Source: Gilvimarinus xylanilyticus
Lineage (GTDB): Bacteria > Pseudomonadota > Gammaproteobacteria > Pseudomonadales > Cellvibrionaceae
Reading direction: 5' to 3'
Assembly (NCBI RefSeq): GCF_024195295.1
Contig: NZ_JAMFTH010000001.1
Location: 1,664,518 to 1,728,517 of the forward strand
DNA length: 64,000 nt
The notes beneath the pieces were generated by a model that was not told the DNA's origin, did not search any database, and was given only the letters and a program-made list of their open reading frames with translations. The first letter of the stretch is position 1. The number at the start of each line of letters is the position of its first letter. Below, in pieces: positions 7,049 to 17,147 of this stretch. Position numbers and translations under genes: made by a program.

Positions 7049-9397
7049 TTAGTTCCAGAATCTCTGCCACCAGCCGCGCGAACCCTCGTCTTCGCGATTG
7101 AGACGACAATCCACCGCATCGGCGGGTAAGTAATCAGTGTGTAGGGGCACCCACATCGCCCCCTCGCAACCCTCGGCGCTGAGCATACCACTGTCGCGGT
7201 CCAGCCAATCGAAGGTCACACTCTCGGGCGGCTGGGTATTGACGCCGCGGGTAGGCAACTGGCTCATTAAATCCGCCCAGACTTTAAGCGCCCCGCCGCT
7301 GCCGGTCAGCGGGGTTTCGCTGTTGTCGTCGCGCCCTACCCAGCTCACCGCCAGGTGCTCGCCGCTAAAGCCGGCAAACCAGCTGTCGCGCTGGTCATTG
7401 GTGGTGCCGGTTTTACCCGCCAGGGGTAAATCGGCGGGAAAGCGGTGATACACCTGCCGGCCGGTGCCCTCGCGCAAAACGGCCTGCAGGGCGTACTGCA
7501 ACTCGAACACCCCGGCACTGCTAAAGCGCTGCTGAATTTGCAGCGGATAGCGTTTAAGGGGCTCGCCGGTGGCGGTCAGTACATCGCGAATGGCTCGGAG
7601 CGGCGTATAGGTGCCCTCGGCGGCCAGGGTGTGGTAAATGCCCGCCACCTCATAGGGCGACATATCAATCGCCCCCAACGTCATGGCCGGAACCGGCGGA
7701 ATATAGCCCTCAAAGCCCGCGCGCTGAATGGTCTGGGCCACCTGACGCAAACCCAGCTGCATGCCCAAACGCGCGGTGCCCTGGTTATAGGAGTGCACCA
7801 GCGACTCAATTAAGGGCACCTGGCCGTGACTTTCGCGGGAATAGTTCTGGGGCTCCCATAGGGTGCCATCATCGCTCTGCACGGTCACCGGCTCGTCCGA
7901 TACCGGGGTACCCAAATTGTAATTGGCCGGTTGTTCCAGTGCCGTTAAGTATACGAAAGGCTTAATCAGTGAGCCCACCGGTCGCTCGGCATCCAGAGCG
8001 CGGTTAAAGCCAGCGTAGCGCGGGCTGCGATCACCCACCAGGGCCAGCACCTCGGCCGCCCCTACCGAGGTCACCACCATCGAGGCCTGCAGGTTATCGA
8101 CTTTGTAGGCCGATTCCAGATTATCCAGCCGCTTGGCCACGGCCTCTTCGGCCTGGCGCTGCACCATGGGCGATAGGGTGGTAAAAATCCGCAGCCCCTC
8201 GCTGCGCAAGTCTTCTTCTTTGTAGTCGCGGGCCAACTGGCGTTTGACCAAATCCACAAACGCGGGGTAAGTGCTCTGGGAGTTCTGCCCCGGCTCTACC
8301 ACCCCCAGGGGCGCGGTCTGAGCACTCTTAAACTGAGGGTCGCTAAGCAGCCCTTCGCGGTGCATCACCGTTAGCACCAAATCGCGGCGCTTTTTGGCCC
8401 GCTCGGGATTGCGCCAGGGGTTGTAAAACGAGGCCCCTTTGACCAACCCCACCAGCAGTGCCACCTGCTGAGCGTTAAGCTCGGACACCGGCTGGCGGAA
8501 ATAATACTGCGAGGCCAAAGCGAAACCGTGTATCGCGCGAGCGCCACTCTGGCCCAGATACACCTCGTTAATATAGGTTTCCAGAATTTCGGATTTACTG
8601 TAGTGCAGCTCCAACAGCACCGACATAATCGCTTCCTGGGCTTTGCGGGTCAGGCTGCGCTCGTGTGTGAGGTAAAAGTTTTTGACCAACTGCTGAGTGA
8701 GAGTACTGCCCCCCTGCACCACCTGCCCCGATTGCAGATTAACCCAAGCGGCCCGGACAATGCCGGTGGGCGAGATGCCATAGTGATCGAGAAAGTTTTT
8801 GTCCTCCACCGCCAATAGGGTTTCCCCTAAAAGCGGGGGTAAATCGGACAACTGCACCAACAATCTGTCCTCGGCCTGGGTGGGGTAAATACCGCCGATC
8901 TGCTCGGGCTCTAAGCGCACCAAAGGCAGGGGCTCGTCATTGGTGGTAAGGCTGGCCACCCCCGAGGGGCCCAGCACGACATCAAAGCGCAAGGCTTTAT
9001 CGCGGCCGTCCCAAAACTCAAACCCACGGCTGTAAATACGGTAGCGGGTGTAGCTGCCCGCACTGTGGCGACTGAAATACCCCGGCCGGGTCACCGATTC
9101 GACCGGTCGGTAGCCCAGGGCGTTTAGCTCGCGCTCGAGCAAATTGGGGGTTAGCGCCAGACCCTCGTATAGCTCCAGCGGCCGGGCGTAGACTCGCGCA
9201 GGCAGCGACCACTTTTTGCCGTCAAACTTATCGCGCACCACAAAATCCAGGTACACCACCCACAAACCGCCCACAATCAGGCCCGCCAGTACGGCATAGG
9301 TCAAAAGAATTTTAAACAGCGAACGGCCGTGACGTTTTGCGTTGGGCTTTTGTTTGCGGGCGCGGCGGCGCGGGGCTTGCGTACGGCGTTTGGTCAT
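7049..9397 (-). CDS. mrcB: penicillin-binding protein 1B (bifunctional)
   Basis: A 782-residue class A PBP that polymerises and cross-links peptidoglycan at the inner membrane. Order of parts: basic cytoplasmic tail (1-27), one membrane segment (about 28-50), UB2H-like domain (about 65-155), GT51 glycosyltransferase (about 170-345; catalytic Glu198 in AVEDKNF, plus GGSTLTQQLVKN), and transpeptidase (about 435-745) with SLIK (Ser476/Lys479), SYN (536-538) and KTGT (662-665). Length fits the family. It is followed at 3 bp by the LpoP-like lipoprotein gene, its probable activator. All catalytic motifs are intact. Confidence 0.96.
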   Translation of the reverse strand: MTKRRTQAPRRRARKQKPNAKRHGRSLFKILLTYAVLAGLIVGGLWVVYLDFVVRDKFDGKKWSLPARVYARPLELYEGLALTPNLLERELNALGYRPVESVTRPGYFSRHSAGSYTRYRIYSRGFEFWDGRDKALRFDVVLGPSGVASLTTNDEPLPLVRLEPEQIGGIYPTQAEDRLLVQLSDLPPLLGETLLAVEDKNFLDHYGISPTGIVRAAWVNLQSGQVVQGGSTLTQQLVKNFYLTHERSLTRKAQEAIMSVLLELHYSKSEILETYINEVYLGQSGARAIHGFALASQYYFRQPVSELNAQQVALLVGLVKGASFYNPWRNPERAKKRRDLVLTVMHREGLLSDPQFKSAQTAPLGVVEPGQNSQSTYPAFVDLVKRQLARDYKEEDLRSEGLRIFTTLSPMVQRQAEEAVAKRLDNLESAYKVDNLQASMVVTSVGAAEVLALVGDRSPRYAGFNRALDAERPVGSLIKPFVYLTALEQPANYNLGTPVSDEPVTVQSDDGTLWEPQNYSRESHGQVPLIESLVHSYNQGTARLGMQLGLRQVAQTIQRAGFEGYIPPVPAMTLGAIDMSPYEVAGIYHTLAAEGTYTPLRAIRDVLTATGEPLKRYPLQIQQRFSSAGVFELQYALQAVLREGTGRQVYHRFPADLPLAGKTGTTNDQRDSWFAGFSGEHLAVSWVGRDDNSETPLTGSGGALKVWADLMSQLPTRGVNTQPPESVTFDWLDRDSGMLSAEGCEGAMWVPLHTDYLPADAVDCRLNREDEGSRGWWQRFWN

Positions 9398-9545
9398 TGA
9401 ATATAGGGCCTAAGTGTCTTTGCCTGGAGCGCGGTTATTTTGCATAATGTGCGCCCGATTACAATCATCGGACAGCGCTAGACGGGTAATTATCATCCTG
9501 GAAACGTGAACTGTCCGACATCCCCCCTATTTCCAAGAGGCATTT

Positions 9546-10550
9546 ATGACAGAGCAATACCACATTTATGGCATCGGCGCGGCGCTGGTGGATATGGAAA
9601 TTACCGTGAGCGACGACGATTTGGCCACCATGGGTGTGGATAAAGGCGTAATGACCCTGGTGGATGCCGAGCGTCAAAGCCAGCTAATTGCTCACCTGGA
9701 AGACCACCTGGTCGCCTCACAGCGCGCCAGCGGGGGCTCGGGCGCCAACACCATTATCGCCGCCGGCTACTTTGGCTGTCGCAACTTTTACTCCTGCAAG
9801 GTGGCCGACGATGACAATGGCCACTTTTACCTCAAAGACATTGAAGACGCCGGGGTTACCTACCCCAAGCATATTGGCACGGACGAGGGGATTACCGGCA
9901 AATGTCTGGTTATGATTACCCCCGATGCCGAGCGCACCATGAACACTTATCTGGGCATTAGCGCCAGCGTGTCGGTGAACGAGCTGGACGAAGCGGCCAT
10001 TGCCGCCTCCCAGTGGGCATACATTGAAGGCTATTTGGTCAGCTCGGACACCGGCCGCGCCGCCGCGATTAAGTTGAACCAACTGGCGCGCCAAAACAAT
10101 ACCAAAATCGCACTCAGCTTGTCGGACCCTGCGATGGTGAAATTTTTTAAAGACGGTTTAACCGAGATGATTGGCGAGGGCGTAGATTTATTGTTTTGCA
10201 ATCGCGACGAAGCCCTGGGCTACACCGACACCGACAACCTGGATGACGCCATTGTGGCCCTTAAACCCATTGCCAAAACCCTGGCCATTACCTGCGGCGC
10301 CGAGGGTTCGGTCGTGTTTGACGGCGAACGAGAAATACATATTCCCACCGAAAAGGCTAAAGCTATCGACACCAACGGCGCGGGCGACATGTACGCCGGA
10401 GCCTTTTTATACGCCCTAAGCCAGGGCGAAACCTACGAGCGCGCGGGCCAATTTGCCAATAAAGCAGCCACCTTAGTCGTTACCCAGTACGGCCCACGCT
10501 TGCGCGCTGAACAACATCGCGAACTAAAGGCGGCGTTTTTTAATGGGTAA
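9546..10550 (+). CDS. PfkB-family carbohydrate/nucleoside kinase, adenosine kinase-like
   Basis: A 334-residue ribokinase-fold enzyme. It has the N-terminal glycine motif GGSGANT (63-69) and the C-terminal PfkB signature DTNGAGDMYAGAFL with catalytic base Asp281. The family phosphorylates a sugar or nucleoside hydroxyl using ATP. Bacterial proteins of this length and pattern are commonly annotated as adenosine kinase, but sugar kinase specificity cannot be excluded from sequence. A strong AAGAGG ribosome site precedes the ATG. Its 3' end overlaps the convergent M48 peptidase gene by 11 bp. Confidence 0.88.
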   Translation: MTEQYHIYGIGAALVDMEITVSDDDLATMGVDKGVMTLVDAERQSQLIAHLEDHLVASQRASGGSGANTIIAAGYFGCRNFYSCKVADDDNGHFYLKDIEDAGVTYPKHIGTDEGITGKCLVMITPDAERTMNTYLGISASVSVNELDEAAIAASQWAYIEGYLVSSDTGRAAAIKLNQLARQNNTKIALSLSDPAMVKFFKDGLTEMIGEGVDLLFCNRDEALGYTDTDNLDDAIVALKPIAKTLAITCGAEGSVVFDGEREIHIPTEKAKAIDTNGAGDMYAGAFLYALSQGETYERAGQFANKAATLVVTQYGPRLRAEQHRELKAAFFNG

Positions 10551-11664
10551 AATCCTCTAGCCGTTTCTCTAAGTTGGGGTGAGTCGAGAGATAGTCCAGC
10601 CACTGGGCGCTCTCGTCATCGCCCTGCTCTTCCGCTAGCTTTTCACACAGCTGCAGGCGTTCGGTTTCGCTGAGTTGCTCCGGCTCGACGTTTTCGGCCT
10701 CATCCAGTAAATGCTGGCAATGCGCGGTTTCCCCCAAGCGCGTCATTAAATCCACGAACACCTGACGATCAATTCCCATTTTATCAAGATAGCGTGCGGC
10801 AAATTCATCGGCTTCGGTCTCGTGATCGCGCGAATAGGATAAAGTCGTGGCCAGTACCGGCAAGCCCACCAGCAAGTCCCCCACCGCCGAGCCATCGCCC
10901 ACTAGAGTGACATAGGCAAAACCCAACACCGCGTTTTGAATCACCGCCCGCAAGCTGTGGCGCAAAGCCACATGGCCAATTTCGTGGGCCAGCACCGCGC
11001 GCAGCTCATCGTGACTGTGTGACAACGCCACCATTTCGTCGGTAAAAATCATGGTGCCGTCGGGCAGCGCGAAGGCGTTGGCACCAATGTGCTCACCCCC
11101 GGTGCGAAACTCTACCCGCAAATCCAATTCTGGGTAATCCGCCAACACCGGAGCAAAGGCCCGATGCAGTTCGTTTTTTTCCCCTTGGCTTAGCTGGCTG
11201 GGCTCGAAATGAAATTTGTCCAGTATACTCATGGACTCAGAGGCGACAGAATCCAGGGTATCTTGCGGCAGCTGATAAGCGATCATTTTCGAGACCGCCG
11301 GAACACCGTAAAGCGCGCCCCCCACCACTAAGACCAATACCACTAAGCTGGCGGCAATCACTAACCCCAAATGCGTTTCTAAACGGTGCAACAGGCCCCG
11401 CCACAATCCCGGCTGCCACTGGCGCTGCAGCTCGTCGACTTGAGCATTTTCGGTGGTTTCAAACGCCGCGCCACCGCTAAAGCGCACAAAACGGGCACTG
11501 TTGCCCAAGCGCGAGGATATTTCCAGCGTACTCGCGTGGGCCTCACGCAAATGCCTGCCATCGCTCTGCGCAACAATCTCTACCTGACCATCGGCCTGCA
11601 AGCGCAGCAGTGCCTCGCAGCGCGAGGCGTCTTTGCCGTTGTACCAGAGCCCGTGAATATCCAC
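10540..11664 (-). CDS. membrane-anchored M48-family zinc metallopeptidase
   Basis: A 374-residue Ste24/HtpX-like protease. An N-terminal soluble segment (1-95) precedes one membrane helix (about 101-122). The catalytic domain carries HEIGH (His227, Glu228, His231) and the downstream ETEAD motif supplying the third zinc ligand (Glu282). Translation begins at GTG (11662-11664), which directly abuts the TAA of the upstream DUF898 gene, so the two are translationally coupled. The family degrades damaged or misassembled envelope proteins. Coupling with a polytopic DUF898 protein suggests a membrane-quality role, but no substrate is known. Confidence 0.87.
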   Translation of the reverse strand: MDIHGLWYNGKDASRCEALLRLQADGQVEIVAQSDGRHLREAHASTLEISSRLGNSARFVRFSGGAAFETTENAQVDELQRQWQPGLWRGLLHRLETHLGLVIAASLVVLVLVVGGALYGVPAVSKMIAYQLPQDTLDSVASESMSILDKFHFEPSQLSQGEKNELHRAFAPVLADYPELDLRVEFRTGGEHIGANAFALPDGTMIFTDEMVALSHSHDELRAVLAHEIGHVALRHSLRAVIQNAVLGFAYVTLVGDGSAVGDLLVGLPVLATTLSYSRDHETEADEFAARYLDKMGIDRQVFVDLMTRLGETAHCQHLLDEAENVEPEQLSETERLQLCEKLAEEQGDDESAQWLDYLSTHPNLEKRLEDFTH

Positions 11665-12978
11665 TTAAAGGCCTATTTCGATATCGAATAAATCACCCAC
11701 CGATTCGGCCAGGGCGTTGACGTTGTCGCGCTCTTCGGCCACCAGGGTATCAATATCGCCCACAAGCACTGCGCTGGTGTGATCGGCTTTAAACTGCGCG
11801 GTACGTACCTTGGCCCAGGGAATAAACAAGCCCAGAGTCACAATGGTTAACAAGGTATTGCTCACCAGCAGCCAACAGTAACGCTTTAAATTCCAGTCAG
11901 CACTCAGCGCGTGCTCGCGCAGGGTAATGGCATTGTAGTTAACATTGGCCATGGCCACCGCAAAGTAGGCAAACGAGAAAAAGTAAGCAACCATGGTTAA
12001 CATTAGTGCGATTACGGGATGGGTTTGCGCCCCCAAAATCATGGCAATACCCACCGTAACCACGTATATCCCAAAGGTCAGCAAAAAGACTTTATAGAAC
12101 TCCCCCACCGTGGCCGAGAACTCAAACTCGGTGGTGCCATAACCGTGCATCCCGTAAATAAACTTTTTCTGCTGATGGAAAGCGTAGGGAAATAAAAGCC
12201 CCAAAGTAAACAGGGATAAAAAGGGCCAGAGTAAAAAAACCAAAGCCGCCTCACCCGCCCGGCCGTGAAAACAAAACGGCACATTGCGATACTGCGAATA
12301 GCGAGCGTTAAAGCGCATGGATTTACAAATAACCCAGGGCAAAAAGATCAACAACAAGACACCCATCACCAGCGCACCAATAATGGTGGTCTCGCTGAAG
12401 ACCGTATAGATCACTAGAAACACAAACGCGATAATCCGGCCGATTAGAATTTTTACCGGATCGGCGGTATAGGCAAAACTGACATCATCCAAATAGGTAT
12501 TGCCGTAAAAATACTGTTTGTTGCGTACCTTGGCCCAAGCCGAATAAATCCCCAAGGTGACAATCGACAAGAGGATATTAACGATCCAAATTTTGAAATA
12601 CTCAAAACCATTGCCGGTAAAAACAAAGGGACACTCGCGAGGCTCGTTGACATCGGCGGCATTTGTCGAATCGCCGGGTGCCGGCGGCGCACCGGCGGAA
12701 GGGTCCGCCGGCGGAGGCGCGGCGGGTTCACTCACAGGCGTCACCTGCTCGCGCATTTCGCAGGCCACCCCCACATCCGCCAGGCGTTTTACATAAGTCT
12801 CGGCCTGTTGCAGGGTTAAGCCACTTTTAAGTACGCGTCGAGGCTGGGCAAATACCCGCTCGACTTTCTCGGGCGGCAATTTAAACAGTTTGGCAAAACC
12901 CGCCTGCGCCTGCACATCCACAACCCCGGGCAGCGCGCCCAAAAGAATAACTTGGTAAGTTTTATTATCGTTTATCAT
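11665..12978 (-). CDS. DUF898 (YjgN-like) polytopic membrane protein
   Basis: A 437-residue protein starting at ATG 12976-12978, which has an AGGGA site 7-8 nt upstream; an in-frame earlier start would overlap moeB and is less likely. Residues 1 to about 75 form a small soluble domain (TYQVILLGALPGVVDVQ). A Pro/Ala-rich linker (about 80-110) follows, then the membrane domain with repeated blocks (LSIVTLGIYSAWAKVRNKQYFYGNTYLDD and a second LLTIVTLGLFIPWAKVRTAQ), typical of DUF898. Function is unknown. Its stop codon abuts the GTG start of the M48 peptidase, so the pair is an operon and probably a functional unit. Confidence 0.85.
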   Translation of the reverse strand: MINDNKTYQVILLGALPGVVDVQAQAGFAKLFKLPPEKVERVFAQPRRVLKSGLTLQQAETYVKRLADVGVACEMREQVTPVSEPAAPPPADPSAGAPPAPGDSTNAADVNEPRECPFVFTGNGFEYFKIWIVNILLSIVTLGIYSAWAKVRNKQYFYGNTYLDDVSFAYTADPVKILIGRIIAFVFLVIYTVFSETTIIGALVMGVLLLIFLPWVICKSMRFNARYSQYRNVPFCFHGRAGEAALVFLLWPFLSLFTLGLLFPYAFHQQKKFIYGMHGYGTTEFEFSATVGEFYKVFLLTFGIYVVTVGIAMILGAQTHPVIALMLTMVAYFFSFAYFAVAMANVNYNAITLREHALSADWNLKRYCWLLVSNTLLTIVTLGLFIPWAKVRTAQFKADHTSAVLVGDIDTLVAEERDNVNALAESVGDLFDIEIGL

Positions 12979-13019
12979 CGATATCCCTATTACTTTTTGA
13001 TTTTTATTGATTAATCCAG

Positions 13020-13769
13020 CTAACCGCAAACGGGGCAATCCGGGTCGCGGGGTAATCGCATTTCCCGCCACTGACCAGTGGCGGCATCGTAAAACTGGAT
13101 ACGCCCCGCCAGAGTTTTACCCAATCCCGCCAATAATTTTAAGGTTTCCACCGCCTGGGCCGATCCGATGACCCCCACTAGCGGGGCCAATACACCGCTG
13201 GCGGCGCAGCTTAAGTTTTCATCGTTTTGTTCCTGGTATAAACAACGGTAACACGGGCTGTCCGGTTGACGAGGGTCAAACACCGCCAACTGTCCTTCCA
13301 ATCGAATCGCCGCGCCAGACACCAGCGGCACTTTATGCTGAACGCAGGCCTGATTAATACCAAAGCGGGTGGTAAAATTATCCGAGCAATCGACCACCGC
13401 TTGCACCTCGGGCAGCAGCTCGGCCAAACGCTCGGGGCTGAGCCTTTCGTGTAGTGCGCGGACCTGAACATCGGGGTTAACGTCGGCCAATTGCATCCGG
13501 GCCGATTCTACCTTGCTTTGGCCGATACGCCCGCTGGTGTGAATAATCTGGCGCTGTAAATTAGAAAGCTCGACGGTATCGTCATCGGCGATAATCAGCT
13601 CCCCGACGCCTGCGGCGGCCAAATAGAGTGCGACAGGGGCACCCAAACCGCCGGCACCGACAATCAACACCCGCGAATTTAACAGTGCCTCTTGCCCGGC
13701 GATGTCCAGCTCGCCCAACATAATTTGGCGCGAGTAACGCAGCAGTTGCTGATCGGTCAGTTCGGCCAT
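13020..13769 (-). CDS. moeB: ThiF/MoeB-type adenylyltransferase
   Basis: A 249-residue E1-like enzyme that adenylates the C-terminal Gly-Gly of a sulfur carrier such as MoaD for molybdopterin synthesis. It has the ATP-binding loop GAGGLG (38-43), the DDDTVELSNLQRQ segment, DCSDNF, and two CxxC pairs (CYRC and CPVC) forming the zinc site. The length is that of MoeB without a rhodanese domain. It lies in the conserved prfA-prmC-moeB order; ThiF function cannot be excluded. The start has a modest GAGAG site, and a 15-bp tandem repeat lies just upstream at the prmC end. Confidence 0.9.
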   Translation of the reverse strand: MAELTDQQLLRYSRQIMLGELDIAGQEALLNSRVLIVGAGGLGAPVALYLAAAGVGELIIADDDTVELSNLQRQIIHTSGRIGQSKVESARMQLADVNPDVQVRALHERLSPERLAELLPEVQAVVDCSDNFTTRFGINQACVQHKVPLVSGAAIRLEGQLAVFDPRQPDSPCYRCLYQEQNDENLSCAASGVLAPLVGVIGSAQAVETLKLLAGLGKTLAGRIQFYDAATGQWREMRLPRDPDCPVCG

Positions 13770-13793
13770 ACTCTCAACTTAAGCTACCTTGTC

Positions 13794-13853
13794 CAAAGGT
13801 AAATTATCCATAGGTAAATTATTCAAAGGTAAATCGCCCTAAGGTAATTCTAT
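13794..13853. repeat. 15-bp tandem repeat across the prmC stop codon
   Basis: Four consecutive units with a CnnAGGTAA core start at 13794, 13809, 13824 and 13839, an exact 15-bp period. The first three share CAAAGGTAAAT or CATAGGTAAAT and the fourth is diverged. The array covers the last codons of prmC, its stop codon and part of the prmC-moeB gap. Confidence 0.75.
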
Positions 13854-14661
13854 CGTGCCCGGCCAGATCTTTTTCGCTGCGCACGCCAGCAAAGCCTGCC
13901 TCTGTAAACAAGGCTTGCACATCACTCGCCTGTTGCCAGCCGTGCTCTACCAATAACCAGCCGCCCGGGGTTAAGTAATCGCGCGCCTGGGTGGCAATCA
14001 GGCGAATATCGTCCAAGCCATCGGCACCTGCCGTCAGTGCCGATGCCGGCTCAAAACGCACATCGCCCTGGGCTAAGTGCAGATCATCCGCCGCAATATA
14101 GGGCGGGTTACTGACAATAATATCAAACCCGGGTTCGCGCGATAGCGCACTAAACCAGTCGCTTTGCAACACCTGAATAGGCAGTTGCAGCGCCTCGCTG
14201 TTGCGCGCCGCGAGTGTCACAGCGCCCGGCATTTTATCCACCGCCGTTACCACCCAATCGGGTTTTTCCGACGCAATCGCCAGCGCGATCGCGCCCGTGC
14301 CTGTTCCCAAATCCAGCACCCGCGCCCTATCGGAAACCGGTAACTGCAACGCGGTTTCCACCAACAGCTCGGTATCGGCGCGGGGAATTAACGTATCGGG
14401 CGCGGTGTGTAATGGCAGCGACCAAAACTCCTGTTGGCCGGTTAAATAGGCAATGGGCTTGCCGTTTTGACGCGCTCTAACCAGCGCTTCAAATTGCGCT
14501 TGCGGTTCGCTTGCCAGTGTTTTTTCGGGCCAGGTGAATAAGTAGGTTCGGCTGCACTGCAGCACAAACGCCAATAACACCTCGGCATCCAGCCTAGCAC
14601 TATCGCTGCTCGCTGATAGCTGCTGGGCCGCTGCTCTTAACGACTCTTGAATACTGGGCAT
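13819..14661 (-). CDS. prmC: peptide chain release factor N5-glutamine methyltransferase
   Basis: A 280-residue SAM-dependent methyltransferase that methylates the GGQ glutamine of RF1 and RF2. The N-terminal helical domain is about 1-85. The Rossmann domain carries the SAM motif DLGTGTGAIALA (about 117-128) and the catalytic NPPY (185-188), as in all PrmC proteins. Its ATG is immediately adjacent to the stop of prfA, so the methyltransferase is made with its substrate. The last codons (TLGRFTFE) fall in a 15-bp tandem repeat, so the C-terminal tail may be variable between strains. Confidence 0.95.
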   Translation of the reverse strand: MPSIQESLRAAAQQLSASSDSARLDAEVLLAFVLQCSRTYLFTWPEKTLASEPQAQFEALVRARQNGKPIAYLTGQQEFWSLPLHTAPDTLIPRADTELLVETALQLPVSDRARVLDLGTGTGAIALAIASEKPDWVVTAVDKMPGAVTLAARNSEALQLPIQVLQSDWFSALSREPGFDIIVSNPPYIAADDLHLAQGDVRFEPASALTAGADGLDDIRLIATQARDYLTPGGWLLVEHGWQQASDVQALFTEAGFAGVRSEKDLAGHDRITLGRFTFE

Positions 14662-15744
14662 TTATTCGGACAAAGCCGCCAGCTGATCGGCCTGGTATTC
14701 CTGCGTCAAGGGCCCAATCACCTCGTCCACCGCACCTTGCATAACTTCATCCAGCTTATACAGGGTGAGGTTAATGCGGTGGTCGGTCACCCGGCCCTGC
14801 GGGAAGTTATAGGTGCGAATACGCTCCGAGCGATCGCCGCTGCCCACCAGCGATTTACGCTCCTCGGCAATACTGGCGGCCGAGGATTCCTCTTGCGCGC
14901 TTTTTAATTTAGCGGCCAATAAGCTCATGGCACGGGCGCGGTTTTTGTGCTGCGAGCGCTCGTCCTGACACTCCACCACCACCCCGGTGGGAATGTGGGT
15001 AATGCGGATGGCCGAATCGGTTTTATTCACGTGCTGACCACCGGCGCCGGAGGCGCGAAAAGTGTCTACACGAATATCGGCTTTGTTGATATTCACCTCT
15101 TCCAGCTCGTCCGCTTCGGGCATAACCGCCACGGTACAGGCCGAGGTATGAATACGTCCCTGGGATTCGGTTTCGGGCACGCGCTGTACCCGGTGAGCAC
15201 CGGATTCAAACTTTAACTGCGAGTACACATTGGTGCCGCTGACTCGGGTAATAATTTCTTTATAGCCGCCGTGCTCGCCTAAGTTTTCACTCAGCACTTC
15301 GATTTTCCAGCCCATTTTCTCGGCGTAGCGTGAGTACATGCGGAATAAATCCCCCGAGAAAATCGCCGCCTCGTCGCCGCCGGTACCGGCGCGAATTTCC
15401 AGAAAGACGTTTTTATCGTCGTTAGGATCTTTGGGCAGCAGCAGCTTTTGCAGCTCGACCTCTAACTCTTCTTTGCGCGCCTCGCCCGAGTCGATTTCCT
15501 CGCGGGCCATTTCGCGCATGTCGGCATCGCCCTCATCGAGCATTGAACGGGCCTCTTCTAAGTCCTCCAACACCGTGCGATAGGCGTTATAGGCGGCCAT
15601 GACCGGTTCCAGCTCGGCATATTCTTTAGACAGATCGCGAAACTTGTCCTGGTCGGTAATAATGTCGCCATCGGATAAAAGCGCGCTGACTTCTTCGCTG
15701 CGCTCGCTGAGTCTGTCCAGTTTTTCCAGAATTGAAGCTTTCAT
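14662..15744 (-). CDS. prfA: peptide chain release factor 1
   Basis: A 360-residue RF1 that reads UAA and UAG and triggers peptidyl-tRNA hydrolysis. The codon-recognition tripeptide region is VPETES (Pro190-Glu-Thr192), and the catalytic GGQ is at 235-237 ([16 protein letters not shown]). The length is normal. The start overlaps the hemA stop in an ATGA (15741-15744), and prmC follows with no gap, so hemA-prfA-prmC is one coupled operon, as in many gammaproteobacteria. Confidence 0.97.
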   Translation of the reverse strand: MKASILEKLDRLSERSEEVSALLSDGDIITDQDKFRDLSKEYAELEPVMAAYNAYRTVLEDLEEARSMLDEGDADMREMAREEIDSGEARKEELEVELQKLLLPKDPNDDKNVFLEIRAGTGGDEAAIFSGDLFRMYSRYAEKMGWKIEVLSENLGEHGGYKEIITRVSGTNVYSQLKFESGAHRVQRVPETESQGRIHTSACTVAVMPEADELEEVNINKADIRVDTFRASGAGGQHVNKTDSAIRITHIPTGVVVECQDERSQHKNRARAMSLLAAKLKSAQEESSAASIAEERKSLVGSGDRSERIRTYNFPQGRVTDHRINLTLYKLDEVMQGAVDEVIGPLTQEYQADQLAALSE

Positions 15745-17018
15745 TCGTTCTCGCTGTTATTGAGGTCTTCTTGCGTAATCGCAAATAAATTATGGGCCAG
15801 ACGCACGGTATCATATTGGCCGTTGGCGCTGGCTTCGCGCAGCGCGGTGGTGGGCGCGTGCAGCAGTTTATTGGTTAAATTGCGGGCCAGCTGGGCCATA
15901 ACTTTGTCCGCATCACCACCGGCTTGTAGCTGTTTTAACGCTTTTTGCAGCTCTTGCTCGCGCAGCTGGTCGGCCTTTTTACGGTAGGCGCGAATGGTGT
16001 CCACCGAGCCCAGGGCGCGCTGCTCGCGGCGGTAGGCATCTACCCCCTGCTCGATAATCTCCAGTGCCCGGTTGGCGGCGTCCTCGCGGCTTTTGCGGTT
16101 TTCGTCAATCACCGCATGCAAATCGTCTACGGTGTACAAGTAAACATCGGCCAGCTCGCCCACCTCGGCCTCTATATCGCGGGGAACGGCGATATCCAGC
16201 ATGAAAATTGGCTTGTGCTTGCGCTTTTTCAATGCCGACTCCACTGCCCCTTTACCCAGCAACGGCAGCTGGCTGGCAGTGGAAGAAATCACAATGTCGG
16301 CACGCTCCAGCACTTCGGGAATGTCCGCCAGCAATACCGCCTCGCCGTTATACTGCCCCGCCAGCTCCTGCGCTCGCCCCAATGTGCGGTTGGCGACAAT
16401 AATATGCTTAACGCCCTGCTCGGCCAAATGCCGCGCCACCAGCTCAATGGTCTCGCCGGCGCCAATCAACAGTGCGGTATCTTCTTTTAAATCCGAAAAG
16501 ATCTGCTGCGCCAGGGTAACCGCCGTGTAGGCCACCGACACCGGGTTCTGCCCAATCGCGGTCTGGCTGCGCACCTGTTTGGCCACTGCGAACACCTGCT
16601 GAAACGCGGTGTTCAACTGCCCGCCTACGGCACCGGCCTCTTTGGCCTGGGTGTAGGCAGATTTCATTTGCCCCAGAATCTGCGGCTCGCCCAGCACCAG
16701 CGAATCCAGCCCCCCGGCCACTTTCATCATATGGCGCAGGGCCTCATCGCCCTCCCAGATATACTGGCAACTGGCCAGCTCCGGGGCCGAAAGAGCCGAA
16801 TGTTCAACCAACCAATCGATCAACGCCTGGGGGTCCCGATCGCAATCGGCGTAGATCTCGGTGCGGTTACAGGTGGATAAAATCGCCATCTCGCGGGCGC
16901 AGGCACGGGCCTTAGCGGCATTCAGCGCGGGGACAACTTCTTCCGGGGCAAAGGCAAGGCGCTCTCGAATATGGAGAGGAGCCGTTGTATGATTGATGCC
17001 AAACGCCAATAATGTCAT
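15741..17018 (-). CDS. hemA: glutamyl-tRNA reductase
   Basis: A 425-residue NADPH-dependent enzyme making glutamate-1-semialdehyde from Glu-tRNA, the first step of C5 haem synthesis. I place the start at ATG 17016-17018 because [23 protein letters not shown] is the universal N-terminus; the frame is open upstream, but that segment is the divergent promoter region. The catalytic cysteine is Cys50 in STCNRTEIY. The signature [13 protein letters not shown] and the NADP domain ([16 protein letters not shown]) follow. It is divergent from the TPR lipoprotein gene and first in the hemA-prfA-prmC operon. Confidence 0.96.
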   Translation of the reverse strand: MTLLAFGINHTTAPLHIRERLAFAPEEVVPALNAAKARACAREMAILSTCNRTEIYADCDRDPQALIDWLVEHSALSAPELASCQYIWEGDEALRHMMKVAGGLDSLVLGEPQILGQMKSAYTQAKEAGAVGGQLNTAFQQVFAVAKQVRSQTAIGQNPVSVAYTAVTLAQQIFSDLKEDTALLIGAGETIELVARHLAEQGVKHIIVANRTLGRAQELAGQYNGEAVLLADIPEVLERADIVISSTASQLPLLGKGAVESALKKRKHKPIFMLDIAVPRDIEAEVGELADVYLYTVDDLHAVIDENRKSREDAANRALEIIEQGVDAYRREQRALGSVDTIRAYRKKADQLREQELQKALKQLQAGGDADKVMAQLARNLTNKLLHAPTTALREASANGQYDTVRLAHNLFAITQEDLNNSENE

Positions 17019-17147
17019 GCAGAAGTCGTCGGTGCCGAGAGTAAGGGGCGTCATTTTCCAGCTCAGAACCCTCGCTGACAAGAGGCATTTTGTCTCGGCG
17101 ATCAATACCGACACCGCAAGACACGGGTACAACCCCAGGAAATCGTA

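Noticed and set aside
12979..13071. Earlier start for the DUF898 protein
   Set aside because: It would overlap moeB and lacks the ribosome site present before ATG 12978.
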